64,000 nt of DNA from Paludisphaera rhizosphaerae (GCF_011065895.1 NZ_JAALCR010000006.1:124001-188000), one strand, 5' to 3'; positions 16,809 through 26,162 are shown, numbered from the stretch's first letter. The notes: generated by a model from the sequence alone, not told the origin. Made by a program: numbers and translations.

Positions 16809-18104
16809 TCAGGCCTCCAATTCGGCGGGGATCGAGACCCGCACGACGCATGATAGGGTGATCATAACTCTGTAAACGGGCAGGTCCTGAGCGAAGGTAG
16901 GGTCCTCGTTGAGGTCGTCCATCGATTCAACCCAAGCGCCGAGGAACACGACCTGTCCGATCAGGCCGGAGAAGCCGTCCCAGCGCTGGCGGACCGCCTC
17001 GGTCGTCTGGTCGACGGCCGCTTGAGACCTGGCCCAGCAGTTGATCCGGACGGTCGCCCTCGCGGAGCCGTCGGAGCCTCGGAGGTTGCGGCCCGGTACG
17101 ACCGAGACGATCGTCGCGGTGACTGCCGGGAGACTCGAAGTCTGGGGGATCGCCGCCGAGGAGATCCGGTTGCGGGCCGCGATTACCGGGGTGGCCGGAG
17201 CAAACTGATCCAGTACGGCGAGGAGACCCGTAGAGTCTCGCAGTCGCTTGAGGACCGCTTGTCGGATCGTCCGGGGATCGTTGGCCGGACTGTAGGCGAC
17301 GACCGCCGACCCGCCGACCCCGACCCCTCCCCTTGAAAACCAACGGAGGACCGCCTGGACCAGCGCCCGGCCGCCCGCGGCGATGCCTCCGGAAACCCTG
17401 GCGACGAGGCTTGTGGTCGTCGTCGAGGAGCCCCCCAGAGCAACGCCGCCGGTCGCACTCGCGGCGAACGAGGCGGAGACCGTCGAGACGCCTCCGAGGG
17501 CGACCCCGCCCGTCGCTGGAGGCGACGTCGAGGCCGAGACTCCGGCCGCGCCGCCGACCCCTGCGCCACCCGTGCCGGTCTCCCCGTAGGAGGCCGAGGA
17601 GGGGCTGAAGAAAAGGCCGCTCGCGTTGGTAGTTGAGCCTGCCGTCCGACTGATCTCGACTCGGTAGGAGCCTGCGGAGAGGTCCCATACCAGCCAGCAG
17701 CCATCGGTAAACGATGAGATGGTGCGAGAGTCCAGGGTGGTCGAGGTGGCCGTGTCGATGATGTCCGTGGTCTGGACGCGTACAGGTCCGTCGTCGTACT
17801 GGTAGAGGGCCAGTCGGCAGGCCCGCGAAACCTCGAACTCAAATGCGAGCGGATTGGTCGGCGAGGTCCAGGAGACCAGATAGCCGTCGGGGCCGCCCGG
17901 TCGGACCAAAGCGGTCGCGGAGGCCGAGTTGTTGTCCTGGATCCAGTCGACCTCACCGGAGGAGATCGACCAGCCCGACAGATACGACGGAGCCGAGATC
18001 CCCGGGGAGGTTGCAGACGCTGGCACAACGCCGCCGTCGGCCCCGTAGACTCCGGGCCAGTTGCCGCGGGTCGTGCGGTCCTCGGCGATGAAAGTTGCGC
18101 CCAT
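16809..18104 (-). CDS. Tail completion protein fused to an N-terminal beta domain and Gly-rich repeats
   Basis: The 431-residue product has three parts. Residues about 1-180 form a beta-rich domain that opens 'FIAEDRTTRGNWPGVYGADG', a pattern seen in surface-associated bacterial domains. Residues about 180-285 hold four or five imperfect repeats of about 22 residues built on 'ATGGVALGG'. The last 145 residues ('IRQAVLKRLRDSTGLLAVLD' to 'VMITLSCVVRVSIPAELEA') match a gp17/DUF3168-like tail completion protein. Ordinary members are only about 130 residues long, so the first 285 residues are an addition, possibly exposed at the neck. Assignment of the last part is by family pattern and gene order. 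Confidence 0.7.
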   Translation of the reverse strand: MGATFIAEDRTTRGNWPGVYGADGGVVPASATSPGISAPSYLSGWSISSGEVDWIQDNNSASATALVRPGGPDGYLVSWTSPTNPLAFEFEVSRACRLALYQYDDGPVRVQTTDIIDTATSTTLDSRTISSFTDGCWLVWDLSAGSYRVEISRTAGSTTNASGLFFSPSSASYGETGTGGAGVGGAAGVSASTSPPATGGVALGGVSTVSASFAASATGGVALGGSSTTTTSLVARVSGGIAAGGRALVQAVLRWFSRGGVGVGGSAVVAYSPANDPRTIRQAVLKRLRDSTGLLAVLDQFAPATPVIAARNRISSAAIPQTSSLPAVTATIVSVVPGRNLRGSDGSARATVRINCWARSQAAVDQTTEAVRQRWDGFSGLIGQVVFLGAWVESMDDLNEDPTFAQDLPVYRVMITLSCVVRVSIPAELEA

Positions 18105-18126
18105 GGCCCGGCCTCCCTACCTCGAA

Positions 18127-18567
18127 TCAGGCCAGCTGGATCTGCGGGGTGATCGCCAGGGAGTCGCCGTCGGCCAGGGTCCTGGCTGAGGCGAACGGCT
18201 CGAACAGGATCAGCTTGCCAGAGGTCGCGCCGAGGAGGAAATAGCCGTAGACCGTCACACTCGAGCCGCTCGTGTTGGTCCAGGACTGCGCGGCGTAGGT
18301 CGCGGTCGCAACCTGGGTCCTCGTGGACCAGGCCGAGGACGGCGCGGACAACGAGGGGGTCGCCCAGTTGCCAGCGCCTACGGCTCGGGTCAGGGTCTTG
18401 CGGGAGTAGCCCGTGAACGAGGCCTCCGCCGCCGTGTAGGTCGCCGCGGCCGACGACTCGGTCCCGGAGATCGCCGAGATGTAGAGGCAGAGCGACCAGT
18501 CCTCGCCGGAATCGAGGGCTTCGGCCAGGAATTGGAGGCCACCCTCATGAGGCATCATCAGTGACAT
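18127..18567 (-). CDS. Small virion protein of the neck/tail region
   Basis: The 146-residue product begins 'MSLMMPHEGGLQFLAEALDS' and has 'AEASFTGYSRKTLTRAV', a pattern common in short phage structural proteins encoded in head-tail modules. ATG at 18,567 is preceded by ggag at a 9-nt spacing. A GTG at 18,633, overlapping the previous stop by 4 bp, would add 22 residues and is a real alternative. Confidence 0.65.
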   Translation of the reverse strand: MSLMMPHEGGLQFLAEALDSGEDWSLCLYISAISGTESSAAATYTAAEASFTGYSRKTLTRAVGAGNWATPSLSAPSSAWSTRTQVATATYAAQSWTNTSGSSVTVYGYFLLGATSGKLILFEPFASARTLADGDSLAITPQIQLA

Positions 18568-18629
18568 ATCAGGGGACTCCAATCCGAAGGTCAACGGGCG
18601 GGGGAGCAGCGAAAGAAGATTGAAGAGGG

Positions 18630-18983
18630 TCACGCGACAGCTCCGAATCGCTCGACCGCGGCGATCGTCAACTCCTGGCGACGCATTTCCCAGTCGACGA
18701 CCCCCTCGATGTTGAGGACCCGACCGGAAATATCGACGACGAACCGGCCCGTCGGGTCGATCCCATCGCGGTATCGACAGACGATTTCGTATCGGATTCC
18801 CGCAACGACCTGGTCGTTGCGGACGACCTCGTCGCCCTTGACGGGCCGGACCCGAGCCCAGACGGCGAAGGCGTCGGACCAGGTCTCGATCTTGCCGCCG
18901 TCGGCGTCGATCGAGTCGGCCACGGTCTGGTAACGGAGTTTGGTCCGCATCTGGCCTGGGTCGATCACCCTGAAACCCTCCAT
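18630..18983 (-). CDS. Head-tail joining protein (head closure)
   Basis: The 117-residue product has 'MRTKLRYQTVADSIDADGGK' followed by 'WSDAFAVWARVRPVKGDE', the usual start of the head-tail joining family. It seals the portal after DNA packaging. It overlaps the end of the upstream connector gene by 19 bp. The ATG at 18,983 gives the family-like N-terminus. Confidence 0.85.
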   Translation of the reverse strand: MEGFRVIDPGQMRTKLRYQTVADSIDADGGKIETWSDAFAVWARVRPVKGDEVVRNDQVVAGIRYEIVCRYRDGIDPTGRFVVDISGRVLNIEGVVDWEMRRQELTIAAVERFGAVA

Positions 18984-19600
18984 GAGCAGGACTCGAGGAG
19001 GGTCTCGACGGCCCATGGAAGGTCGGCAACGATCGAGCCCGTGAGGATCGGTTCGCGGCGGTCGTACCACTGGGCAATCAGCATGAGCATGGCGAGGCGG
19101 GCCGACTCCGGGATGTCGATGTCGGCGAACCCAACCCTGTATCGCACCTTGACCGTCGACTCGCCTACGAGCGTCGCGGGCCAGGACTGCGAGTTCACCG
19201 GCAGCACGAGGCCAGGTGTACCGGTCGCCAATCGATAGGTCGAGGGCTCGAGCGTCTGCTCCATACCAGCGCCGTCGAGGTACGTAATCGACTCCACCTC
19301 GACCAACGGAGGCCGAGGCAGGTCAATCGCTCGCATGGTCGCCGAGCAATAGGGCCCATACCATCCGTAGGGAGCACCGTGCCAGGGGACGGAAGCCGGT
19401 CCCGGAAAACCGTCGCGCGTGTAATCGAGGGTCTGCGGAGCGAAGGCCCGATTGCACCGGACCTCGGCCAGTTGCCGGGCCGCCGTGATGAGGGTCCCGA
19501 CGTACGAATCGTCGTCGTCGACCAGGATCCTGGCGTGCTGCTTGGCCAACGCCAGACTGATCGGCTCCGTAGTCGGAGGTGCGACGATCGACAGGCCCAT
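18965..19600 (-). CDS. HK97 gp6-like head-tail connector
   Basis: The 211-residue product begins 'MGLSIVAPPTTEPISLALAK' and continues 'DDDSYVGTLITAARQLAEVR', typical of the gp6/YqbG-like connector family. It binds the portal ring in the capsid neck. gggaggctgacc precedes the ATG. An aromatic-rich insert ('WHGAPYGWYGPYC') follows the first helices and makes it longer than HK97 gp6. Confidence 0.85.
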   Translation of the reverse strand: MGLSIVAPPTTEPISLALAKQHARILVDDDDSYVGTLITAARQLAEVRCNRAFAPQTLDYTRDGFPGPASVPWHGAPYGWYGPYCSATMRAIDLPRPPLVEVESITYLDGAGMEQTLEPSTYRLATGTPGLVLPVNSQSWPATLVGESTVKVRYRVGFADIDIPESARLAMLMLIAQWYDRREPILTGSIVADLPWAVETLLESCSWRVSG

Positions 19601-19602
19601 GG

Positions 19603-19794
19603 TCAGCCTCCCCGTCGGGTTCGCTTGGTCGCCGTCCGGACCCCGGAGAGGTCGGCGACCGCCTCGCGGACGAATGGCTCGACGACGCGCTCGGCGATCA
19701 GTTGCTGCGCGAGCCGGTCGTCCATGACCTCGATCGCGCTCGCGGGGTACACCCTCGAGCCGATCAGCTTTTGGCACAAGAATCGAACGACCAT
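19603..19794 (-). CDS. Small basic phage protein between capsid and connector genes
   Basis: The 63-residue product starts 'MVVRFLCQKLIGSRVYPASA' and ends with a basic tail (TATKRTRRGG). It lies between the capsid and connector genes in the same direction, 2 bp before the connector. No family is recognised. It may be a small head protein. Confidence 0.55.
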   Translation of the reverse strand: MVVRFLCQKLIGSRVYPASAIEVMDDRLAQQLIAERVVEPFVREAVADLSGVRTATKRTRRGG

Positions 19795-19890
19795 ATGAGC
19801 GCGCCTGGATGAATAACGGGAATCAGTTATATAATTCGGCCCGGCGGAGCACGGAGGCACCCCGCCGGGCCAGGCCGTCCGTCAGGCGGA

Positions 19891-21144
19891 TCAAGCCGTG
19901 GAGACGTCGACCGAGATCGCGAAGGCCGCCGGGTGCAGCAACTGCACGTCGCAGTCCAAGAAGGCGGAGAGGGTCACGCCGCCGTCGTTGGAATACGGAT
20001 TCGCGAACACATCAACAGCCGAGAACATGCCGATGGCCATCTGATCCCAGGCGCCCATGGCGATGGCCGACAGACCGGTCCCGCTGCCCTTGGTGAGGGC
20101 GTTGGAGACGCTCGAGGTCGAGAAGTAGGGCCGACCGGCGATCGTCTGGGACTCGGAGTTGACGGTGTAGACCGGGTATCCGCTCTCCCGGGGGGTGACC
20201 TCGAGCTTGGCGATCACGGTCGGGTTGGTAATCGCCGCAACGTTGTCGCCCGCGTTGGCGGTCGCGACCGCGCCGAACATCGACACCACCTCGGCGTAGC
20301 TCAGGGCGCCGCCGTCCGTGCCGTTGGCCAGGACCGTAACCCCGTCGCCGGACGTGTACGTGAAAAGTCCCTTGGGCTGACCGGCGGAATTCGAGCCGTG
20401 AAACGCGCCGACCTGCAGGCCGACAGCGATGTCCTTGAGCAACTGATTCCAGACGCCCTGCTGGATGTTCACATTTGCAGTCACCAATGACTGCCGGTCG
20501 ATGAACGTCTTGCCCGCCAGGGTATGCGCGGTGAACGCCGCCTGGGCGATCGAGCGGTCCGCGGCCGTCGGGCTGGTGCCGGAGACCCAGTAGGTAGCAC
20601 CGGAGGTCGCGAGCGGCAACTTGAAGAGGCCCTCGGAAACGATCGTCTGGACGCCAGCCTGGGCGAGGACCAGCTTGGCCATGAGCGCGTCGAGGATCGG
20701 GCCCCGGACGGTCGTGCCGACGGCTCCGGTCGCCGAGAAGGAGCGGTACTCGATTTCCGTTGAAAGCGGAATCAGCACGCCGCGCGTGTTGGGCCGGAAC
20801 CGGACCAGGTCCTGGTGAACCTCGCCCTCGAGCCCGTCGGGATTGAGGCCGCGGGCCTGGGCCGCCATGGCGCGAGCGGCGCAATACTGGTGCCGGCCGT
20901 TGCGGGTGTTGGCCGCGTCGGTATGGGCCGCCTGAGTCGGAGCCATCCGAGCCGCCAGAGCCGCCCGACGCTGGGCGCGGACGTCCATCTCGTCGGCCTG
21001 CGCGGCCAGGCCCTCGGCCTGGGCAACGAGACCGTCGTGCTGCTCCGAGACCTCGGTCGAGGGGGCGTCCTCGAGGCCGTCGATCAACTCCTCGGCCTGG
21101 CGCATGAGGGCCGCGGCCCGACGACGCAGTTCATTCGCATCCAT
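19891..21144 (-). CDS. HK97-like major capsid protein with scaffold-like N-terminus
   Basis: The 417-residue product starts with a helical region ('MDANELRRRAAALMRQAEEL', about 65 residues), like the delta domain that is cleaved by the prohead protease. The HK97-fold part includes 'LIPLSTEIEYRSFSATGAVG', 'TFIDRQSLVTANVNIQQGVW' and 'NQLLKDIAVGLQVGAFHGS'. It forms the icosahedral shell. It lies just after the protease gene, as usual. Confidence 0.93.
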   Translation of the reverse strand: MDANELRRRAAALMRQAEELIDGLEDAPSTEVSEQHDGLVAQAEGLAAQADEMDVRAQRRAALAARMAPTQAAHTDAANTRNGRHQYCAARAMAAQARGLNPDGLEGEVHQDLVRFRPNTRGVLIPLSTEIEYRSFSATGAVGTTVRGPILDALMAKLVLAQAGVQTIVSEGLFKLPLATSGATYWVSGTSPTAADRSIAQAAFTAHTLAGKTFIDRQSLVTANVNIQQGVWNQLLKDIAVGLQVGAFHGSNSAGQPKGLFTYTSGDGVTVLANGTDGGALSYAEVVSMFGAVATANAGDNVAAITNPTVIAKLEVTPRESGYPVYTVNSESQTIAGRPYFSTSSVSNALTKGSGTGLSAIAMGAWDQMAIGMFSAVDVFANPYSNDGGVTLSAFLDCDVQLLHPAAFAISVDVSTA

Positions 21145-21186
21145 CAGCGATCACTCCTTGATCTAGGGCCGACAAGGCCCGTACAC

Positions 21187-21822
21187 TCACCGACCCTTGC
21201 CGACCCGGACCGCCAAGGCCTCGAGCCGTTGCCGCCTGGCCTGGACCCAGAGGTCGCGGGCCTTGCGGCGGTGTTCCTGGATGAGATCCTCGGCTCGAGA
21301 GCGGGCCGATACGTCCGTTTGTGGGTAGGCCGGATGGACCACGGGGGACACGTCCACGAGCAATTCGACCTCGAGGATCTCCGTCGAAACCAGGTCACGG
21401 CCGTTGATGGTCGTGATGGTCGTCCGCTCGCCGCCGTTGCGCGCCGGCATGAACGCAAAACTCATCCCGTTGATGTCCGCCCTTCGGACCAGCGTAAGCA
21501 GGTCGCGGCCCAGAACCGTGTCCGGGAGGTCGATCTCGCAAGCCAGGCCGACCGAGTCCTCGACGATCCGGACCGTCCCGGAGGCCGTCCGGCCGAGGAG
21601 GTGGTCGTCGTCGTGGTTGAACAGGGCGACGACGTCGGGGTTGGTCGCGAGGACCCGAGTAAAGGCCCCGGGCCGTATGACCTCGCGGACCTCGTATGAC
21701 TGCGACGACCACAGGACCGTTTCCTGGTCGAACACGGCCGCATGCCCAACCAGGATCGGGGAGGCCGAGTCCTCTCGGAGGGAGGGAGCGCCGGATCGAT
21801 AGTGGATTCGTCGAGCGCTCAC
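21187..21822 (-). CDS. HK97 family prohead protease
   Basis: The 211-residue product cuts the capsid delta domain during maturation. It shows 'GHAAVFDQETVL', 'VREVIRPGAFTRVLATNPDV', the His of 'VALFNHDDDHLLGRT' and 'ADINGMSFAFMP', whose Ser belongs to the catalytic dyad. It overlaps the portal stop by 4 bp (ATGA), so translation is coupled. A basic helical tail after residue 180 is typical. Confidence 0.93.
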   Translation of the reverse strand: MSARRIHYRSGAPSLREDSASPILVGHAAVFDQETVLWSSQSYEVREVIRPGAFTRVLATNPDVVALFNHDDDHLLGRTASGTVRIVEDSVGLACEIDLPDTVLGRDLLTLVRRADINGMSFAFMPARNGGERTTITTINGRDLVSTEILEVELLVDVSPVVHPAYPQTDVSARSRAEDLIQEHRRKARDLWVQARRQRLEALAVRVGKGR

Positions 21823-23075
21823 TTGGGAGCCTCCTTGGGGTGGTCCAGGACCTGGTCGAGGGGGGCCGTATTGAGCGGGATCATGAGCTTGTCGCCCTCG
21901 CCGTTGGGGAGGGGAGGCAGGCCCTCGACGGCGCGGCCCTCGTCGATCTTGATCAATCCAGACGCGCTCATATTGCGAAGCCAGGCCGAACGGGTCGCGG
22001 TGTCGGCTCGCAAAAGCGCGGTGAAATCGAACTCCCAGTACAGGCCGGACTCGACCTCGACGTCCGTCAGGAGCCTGAGATCCAGAACCGCCTCGATCGA
22101 TTCGCAGATCGGCCGGAGAGTCTCGTTGAGGTACTGCAGATTGCTTTGCTCGACGCTGGCGTACGAGGCTTTGGAGTAATCGGCCAGTTTGTTCGGAGGG
22201 AGTCGATAGACTCGGGCCATCTCGACGACCTGAAACGCACGCAATTCCAGCAACTGGGACTTCGCTGGGTCAGTTGCGGTCGGGGTCCATGCCGTTCCAG
22301 GAGGCGCGACGTGAAGGCCATAACGGCCCGAGCCAGTGAATGCCTCTTGTAGTTGCTTGCGGAGGGCCTCGTTTTTCTCCTGGCTGCCAGCGCTGGGGGC
22401 CGTCACGATGCCGGAGGGGATCGCCGAATTTCCCAAGTACGACGACGCGTGGCTCTCCGCCGCTCGGGTCAGGGCGATCGTCTGCCGACAGAGGTCGGTC
22501 GGGGAGAGGCCCGAAACCCCGTCCTCGCCCAGGCCGACTAGGTGGAGGATCTCCTCGCGGGGGACCTCCTTGCCCTTGACCAAGTAATCGACTTCGCCGG
22601 TCTCGTCGTTTCGTAGGACCTGCACCGTCGTCGGGTCGAGGACCCGCAACCGGACGGGATAGCCGCTCGCCCAGGCCACACGAGCGTAACCGTTGCCACC
22701 CTTGAGGCGATGTCCGATCCAGGCCGCCAAAAATGCTTGCGGGGTCGTCGAACCACCGTCCGGGGACCGTGAAAACAACTTGGCCGCGGGGTGGCTAGTC
22801 ACGACCTCGGCCGCGCCGTTGTCGAGTCGTCTCTTGAGGCGGAGGGGGAGGCTCGCAATGTCACCGGAGACCGCATTGATCGCGGCCCAGACCGAGGCGA
22901 CGGTCAGGACGTTGGACTCGGAAATCCACTCGCCCGACAAATTGGGGCCGATAGGCGACAGTTGCGAGACCAGTTGACCGGCGGAGGCGCGGGGATTCAG
23001 CCGGTCGCCGAGCCCCTGCAGGAGGGAGCCGACGCCGCCGGCCGCGCGCTGAAAGATCCCGGGTCGTTGGTCCAA
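21819..23075 (-). CDS. HK97 family portal protein
   Basis: The 418-residue product forms the dodecameric gate for DNA. It shows 'SVWAAINAVSGDIASLPLRL', 'KLADYSKASYASVEQSNLQY' and 'LRADTATRSAWLRNMSASGL', all typical of the family. Its start appears to be a TTG at 23,075 with ggagg 7 nt upstream. It lies 91 bp from the terminase gene. Confidence 0.93.
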   Translation of the reverse strand: MDQRPGIFQRAAGGVGSLLQGLGDRLNPRASAGQLVSQLSPIGPNLSGEWISESNVLTVASVWAAINAVSGDIASLPLRLKRRLDNGAAEVVTSHPAAKLFSRSPDGGSTTPQAFLAAWIGHRLKGGNGYARVAWASGYPVRLRVLDPTTVQVLRNDETGEVDYLVKGKEVPREEILHLVGLGEDGVSGLSPTDLCRQTIALTRAAESHASSYLGNSAIPSGIVTAPSAGSQEKNEALRKQLQEAFTGSGRYGLHVAPPGTAWTPTATDPAKSQLLELRAFQVVEMARVYRLPPNKLADYSKASYASVEQSNLQYLNETLRPICESIEAVLDLRLLTDVEVESGLYWEFDFTALLRADTATRSAWLRNMSASGLIKIDEGRAVEGLPPLPNGEGDKLMIPLNTAPLDQVLDHPKEAPK

Positions 23076-23166
23076 GGTGCGCCTCCCTGCGCGAGGATCG
23101 TTCCGTCTCCTCTATTATACACCTACGTCGTATCAGGGCATAACAGTGTGAGCACGATTTTGGGGT

Positions 23167-24801
23167 TTAGCCAAGAACTCCGATGAGGGGGACGTCATCG
23201 GGTTGGGCTTGCTCGTCCATCCAGCCGAGGAACCCGTTGAGAACGGCGTCGACGGCGTCGATCTTGTCGCTGGACCGCTCCTTGTCGAGTGTCACGTTGC
23301 CGCGGGCCTCCCCCTTGCTGGGGACCGCGTTGCCCATGCACCAGGTCAAGACGGGGTCCTCCTCCCGGCCGTGGCGGATCTTGCCCAGGGTGACCCGCCG
23401 CTCGTACTCTTTGGTCGGCTGCGACATGGTCCGCCAGCCCTTGCGGACTTCCTGGTGAGGGACGCCCAGGCCGCCCAGGAAGGTCCCCATCGTCATTACG
23501 TTATATGAGTCGAGATTCAAGACCTTGAACTTGGTCCGCTCATACACTTCGGCCACGACCTGGGCGATCCTGGCGTAGTCGATCCGGGGCCCGTCGGTAA
23601 GCTCGAGCCGGCCCTCGTCGGCCCATCGCTGGTAGAGGGGCCATCCCGCGGCCGCCCGACGATCGGCCTCGCCCTGCGGGCACCAGCACCATGTGAAAAC
23701 GTGGTGCTCGTCGGCGACGGGGTCGTAAAAGACCACGGCCAGAGCCGTCAGGTCGGACGTCGAGGAGACGTCCAGGCCGGCCCAGCACGGCATTCCGGCG
23801 AGGAGACAAGACCCGATCTCGTGCCGCTTCGCGGAGGAATTCCAGGACGCGAGGTTGAAGAACTTGCCGGACTCCGAGACCCAGGCATTGAGCCTGTACC
23901 GTTTGAATCGGGCCAACGCCGCGGGGGTCCGTTTGGCCTCCTCGAGTTGGGAGCGGAAGTCCTCGAGAGAGGTCGTGACGCCCAAGGAGGGGTTGGCCAG
24001 TCGCCAGACTTCGGGGTCGTCGACGTCGACGTCTACACCCGGCCGGGGGCCGTAGACAACCGGGAGGAAATGGAGGTCGACCACCTCGCCGTCGAGGACT
24101 CGCCACGCGTGTTGATTGCGGTCCCAGCAAGGCCCGTCGCGGTTGATCCCGGCGGTCGTGATCGATAGGGTCAGGGGGTTGCGGCGAGAAATGCCCGCGT
24201 ACCGAAAGACGTCCCAGAGCTTCCAGGAATTTTGGAGGTGCAGTTCATCGAAGCATGTAAATGAGCTTGACGCTCCGTCCTTGGAGTCGACGTCGGCCGA
24301 GTTGGTCCGAATGACGCCGTTCATGCGCTGGAATTCGATCCTCTTGACCCCGTCCGCGAGCTTGAGCCTCGACGACAGCGCCGGCGAGGCCGCGATCATC
24401 TTGCGAGCCTCGTCGTACAGCCGGCCGGCCTGGGACCGGTCCACAGCGTTGAGGTGGATCTCCGGGCTTTCTTCCCCGTCGGCCATCAGCGCATAAAGTA
24501 TCAATGCGCTAACGTATAAGCTCTTGCCGGATTTCTTCGCCAGCGTGACGTACGCCTCGCGGTATCGGCGTCGGCCGGTGTCCGTGTGAACCCATCCGTA
24601 GAGATCCCAGGTGAGTCGCCGTTGCCAGTCCAACAAAACGAACGGTTCGCCGGCCGCGAGGCCGGTCGGGATCCCGCAAAACGTCTCAATAAACGAGCAT
24701 GGGAGCGCCGCCGCCTCCCGGTCGAAGTAGTAGCCCTGCCTGAGGGCCGCCTCGTCGGATTTGGTGCGAACCGGGTCGTAGGTGGCGAGGTCCAGGGCCA
24801 C
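23167..24801 (-). CDS. Terminase large subunit
   Basis: The 544-residue product is the packaging motor. The ATPase part has 'VTLAKKSGKSLYVSALILYA' (Walker A) and 'SSFTCFDELHLQ' (Walker B and catalytic Glu). The nuclease part has 'GLDVSSTSDLTALAVVFYDP' and 'VLNLDSYNVMTM'. It follows the small subunit by 4 bp. Together with the nearby HNH gene this fits a cos-type HK97-like packaging system (inference). Confidence 0.95.
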   Translation of the reverse strand: MALDLATYDPVRTKSDEAALRQGYYFDREAAALPCSFIETFCGIPTGLAAGEPFVLLDWQRRLTWDLYGWVHTDTGRRRYREAYVTLAKKSGKSLYVSALILYALMADGEESPEIHLNAVDRSQAGRLYDEARKMIAASPALSSRLKLADGVKRIEFQRMNGVIRTNSADVDSKDGASSSFTCFDELHLQNSWKLWDVFRYAGISRRNPLTLSITTAGINRDGPCWDRNQHAWRVLDGEVVDLHFLPVVYGPRPGVDVDVDDPEVWRLANPSLGVTTSLEDFRSQLEEAKRTPAALARFKRYRLNAWVSESGKFFNLASWNSSAKRHEIGSCLLAGMPCWAGLDVSSTSDLTALAVVFYDPVADEHHVFTWCWCPQGEADRRAAAGWPLYQRWADEGRLELTDGPRIDYARIAQVVAEVYERTKFKVLNLDSYNVMTMGTFLGGLGVPHQEVRKGWRTMSQPTKEYERRVTLGKIRHGREEDPVLTWCMGNAVPSKGEARGNVTLDKERSSDKIDAVDAVLNGFLGWMDEQAQPDDVPLIGVLG

Positions 24802-24805
24802 GGAA

Positions 24806-25324
24806 TCAGCCCCTCTTGTTGGCCTTGAGCCAGGCGTCGAACGCGTCCTCCGCCGGCGCTGCCATCGCGCCGACCCGGGCGCGGGCCGTGGGCGTCAAGC
24901 CGAGCGCGTCGGCGAACTTGGCCAGGTCGCGAGTCGCACAGGTCAGGACCGTGACCAGGGGATTGGTTCGGGGGTTGCCCTTGCCGTCGACGGTCGTCAT
25001 TTGCCAGGGAGCCTCGGCCTCCGCGGCCTGGGCCTTGGCCAACGCCTTGCCGCTGAGCTTGCGGCCCAGCTTGTCGACTTTCGGGGCGGGGGGCGGCGCC
25101 AGGGCCCGCCTCGTGTGATAGACCAGTGAAAACGAGAGGCAGTAGCTCACGAGGACCCCGACGTCGGCCGAGGTCAGGGAGCCGCCCAGGAGGCCGACGA
25201 CGCGGTCCCACTCCCGAGAGGCGGGACCGTCCATCTCGACCGTCAGGGGCTTCACAGGGGGCTCCTGGGAGCCCGTAACGACGCCCAGGGTCGGATTCTT
25301 CCGGGGTCTTCCTCGACGGGCCAT
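24806..25324 (-). CDS. P27-type terminase small subunit
   Basis: The 172-residue product recognises phage DNA for packaging. It shows 'PASREWDRVVGLLGGSLTSA' and the C-terminal 'DLAKFADALGLTPTARARVG' typical of the P27 family. An Ala/Lys/Pro-rich insert near residues 75-110 lengthens it. It is directly upstream of the large subunit. Confidence 0.9.
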   Translation of the reverse strand: MARRGRPRKNPTLGVVTGSQEPPVKPLTVEMDGPASREWDRVVGLLGGSLTSADVGVLVSYCLSFSLVYHTRRALAPPPAPKVDKLGRKLSGKALAKAQAAEAEAPWQMTTVDGKGNPRTNPLVTVLTCATRDLAKFADALGLTPTARARVGAMAAPAEDAFDAWLKANKRG

Positions 25325-25428
25325 TGCGTCACTCCATTGTCACTGGATTAGGGGCCGTCCGATGGGTCCGACTTACCCCGAAAAACGAGGAAAGCCCCGC
25401 CGCGGGCAGGGATGGACGCATCCATACA

Positions 25429-25833
25429 TTAGATACCCCCTACCCGTTGCGGCCGAGCGGGTTGTGGTTTTTCCGCCGGCCGCCGGCCGCCGACCGGGGT
25501 CGCCAGGGCCTCTCGATCCGTCCATCCTCGTCGTATGCGCATGTATGCAACAAAGTAGTCGATCCCGGCCGCCTCGGCCGCCGTAATCAACGGGACTGGA
25601 GCCGCCTGACCATCGATGGCGACGTGTACCCTGCAGCACTTCGAGCGATCGATCTTGTCCGGCCTCCGCCGGCGACCGCCTACCGGGATCTCCAAGGCGT
25701 CCGCCCGGGACCAACCGGCCTGGATCCTGGAGGCGACCGTACTATGGGTCAGGCCGCGCTCCCTGCAGACTTGGTGGAGCGGAGGCAGTCCAGCCTCGAC
25801 CGTCGACAGGTAGGTCCGCTTGGCGTTGCTCAC
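25429..25833 (-). CDS. Protein with two HTH-like repeats, partner of the HNH gene
   Basis: The 134-residue product contains two copies of a unit ending in 'GWSRADALEIPVGGRRR' and 'GWTDREALATPVGGRRP'. Each is preceded by an HTH-like helix ('HSTVASRIQAGW', 'YFVAYMRIRRGW'). Such repeats resemble the DNA-binding modules that accompany homing-type or HNH nucleases. Its ATG overlaps the stop of the HNH gene by 4 bp, so the two are coupled. Role in packaging-site binding is inferred. Confidence 0.65.
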   Translation of the reverse strand: MSNAKRTYLSTVEAGLPPLHQVCRERGLTHSTVASRIQAGWSRADALEIPVGGRRRRPDKIDRSKCCRVHVAIDGQAAPVPLITAAEAAGIDYFVAYMRIRRGWTDREALATPVGGRRPAEKPQPARPQRVGGI

Positions 25834-26162
25834 GATCGACCTCCTCGCTCCGCCTGCAGGGCCGTCTCGCGGATCCGGTGGTGGGCCAGGCAGAGCGACC
25901 TGAGGTTATCCCGGTCGTACGCTTTGGCGGGGTCGACCTCGCGAGAGATCAGGTGGTGGACCTGCTGGGCGGGGACCAACTCGCCGGCCTCCTTACAGTC
26001 CTCGCAGAGAGGATCCAGCGAGAGCTTGTAATCGCGGCAACGGATCCAGGCCGCGCGCTGCAGCCACCGATGCCGCTCGGTCTTGGCCCGGTCACGGGGA
26101 GGCTTGCGCTCGAGCCTGCGCTGCCAAGGCAGCCGGTCCGGCCTGGCGGGAATGCGATCCAT
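25830..26162 (-). CDS. HNH endonuclease
   Basis: The 110-residue product has the HNH core 'AQQVHHLISREVDPAKAYDR', then 'DNLRSLCLAHH', with zinc Cys in 'CEDCKEAGELVP' and the basic N-terminus usual for phage HNH proteins. In HK97-type phages HNH proteins next to terminase help cut cos sites. The start at 26,162 (MDRIPARPD) excludes a long arginine-rich non-coding extension. Confidence 0.88.
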   Translation of the reverse strand: MDRIPARPDRLPWQRRLERKPPRDRAKTERHRWLQRAAWIRCRDYKLSLDPLCEDCKEAGELVPAQQVHHLISREVDPAKAYDRDNLRSLCLAHHRIRETALQAERGGRS

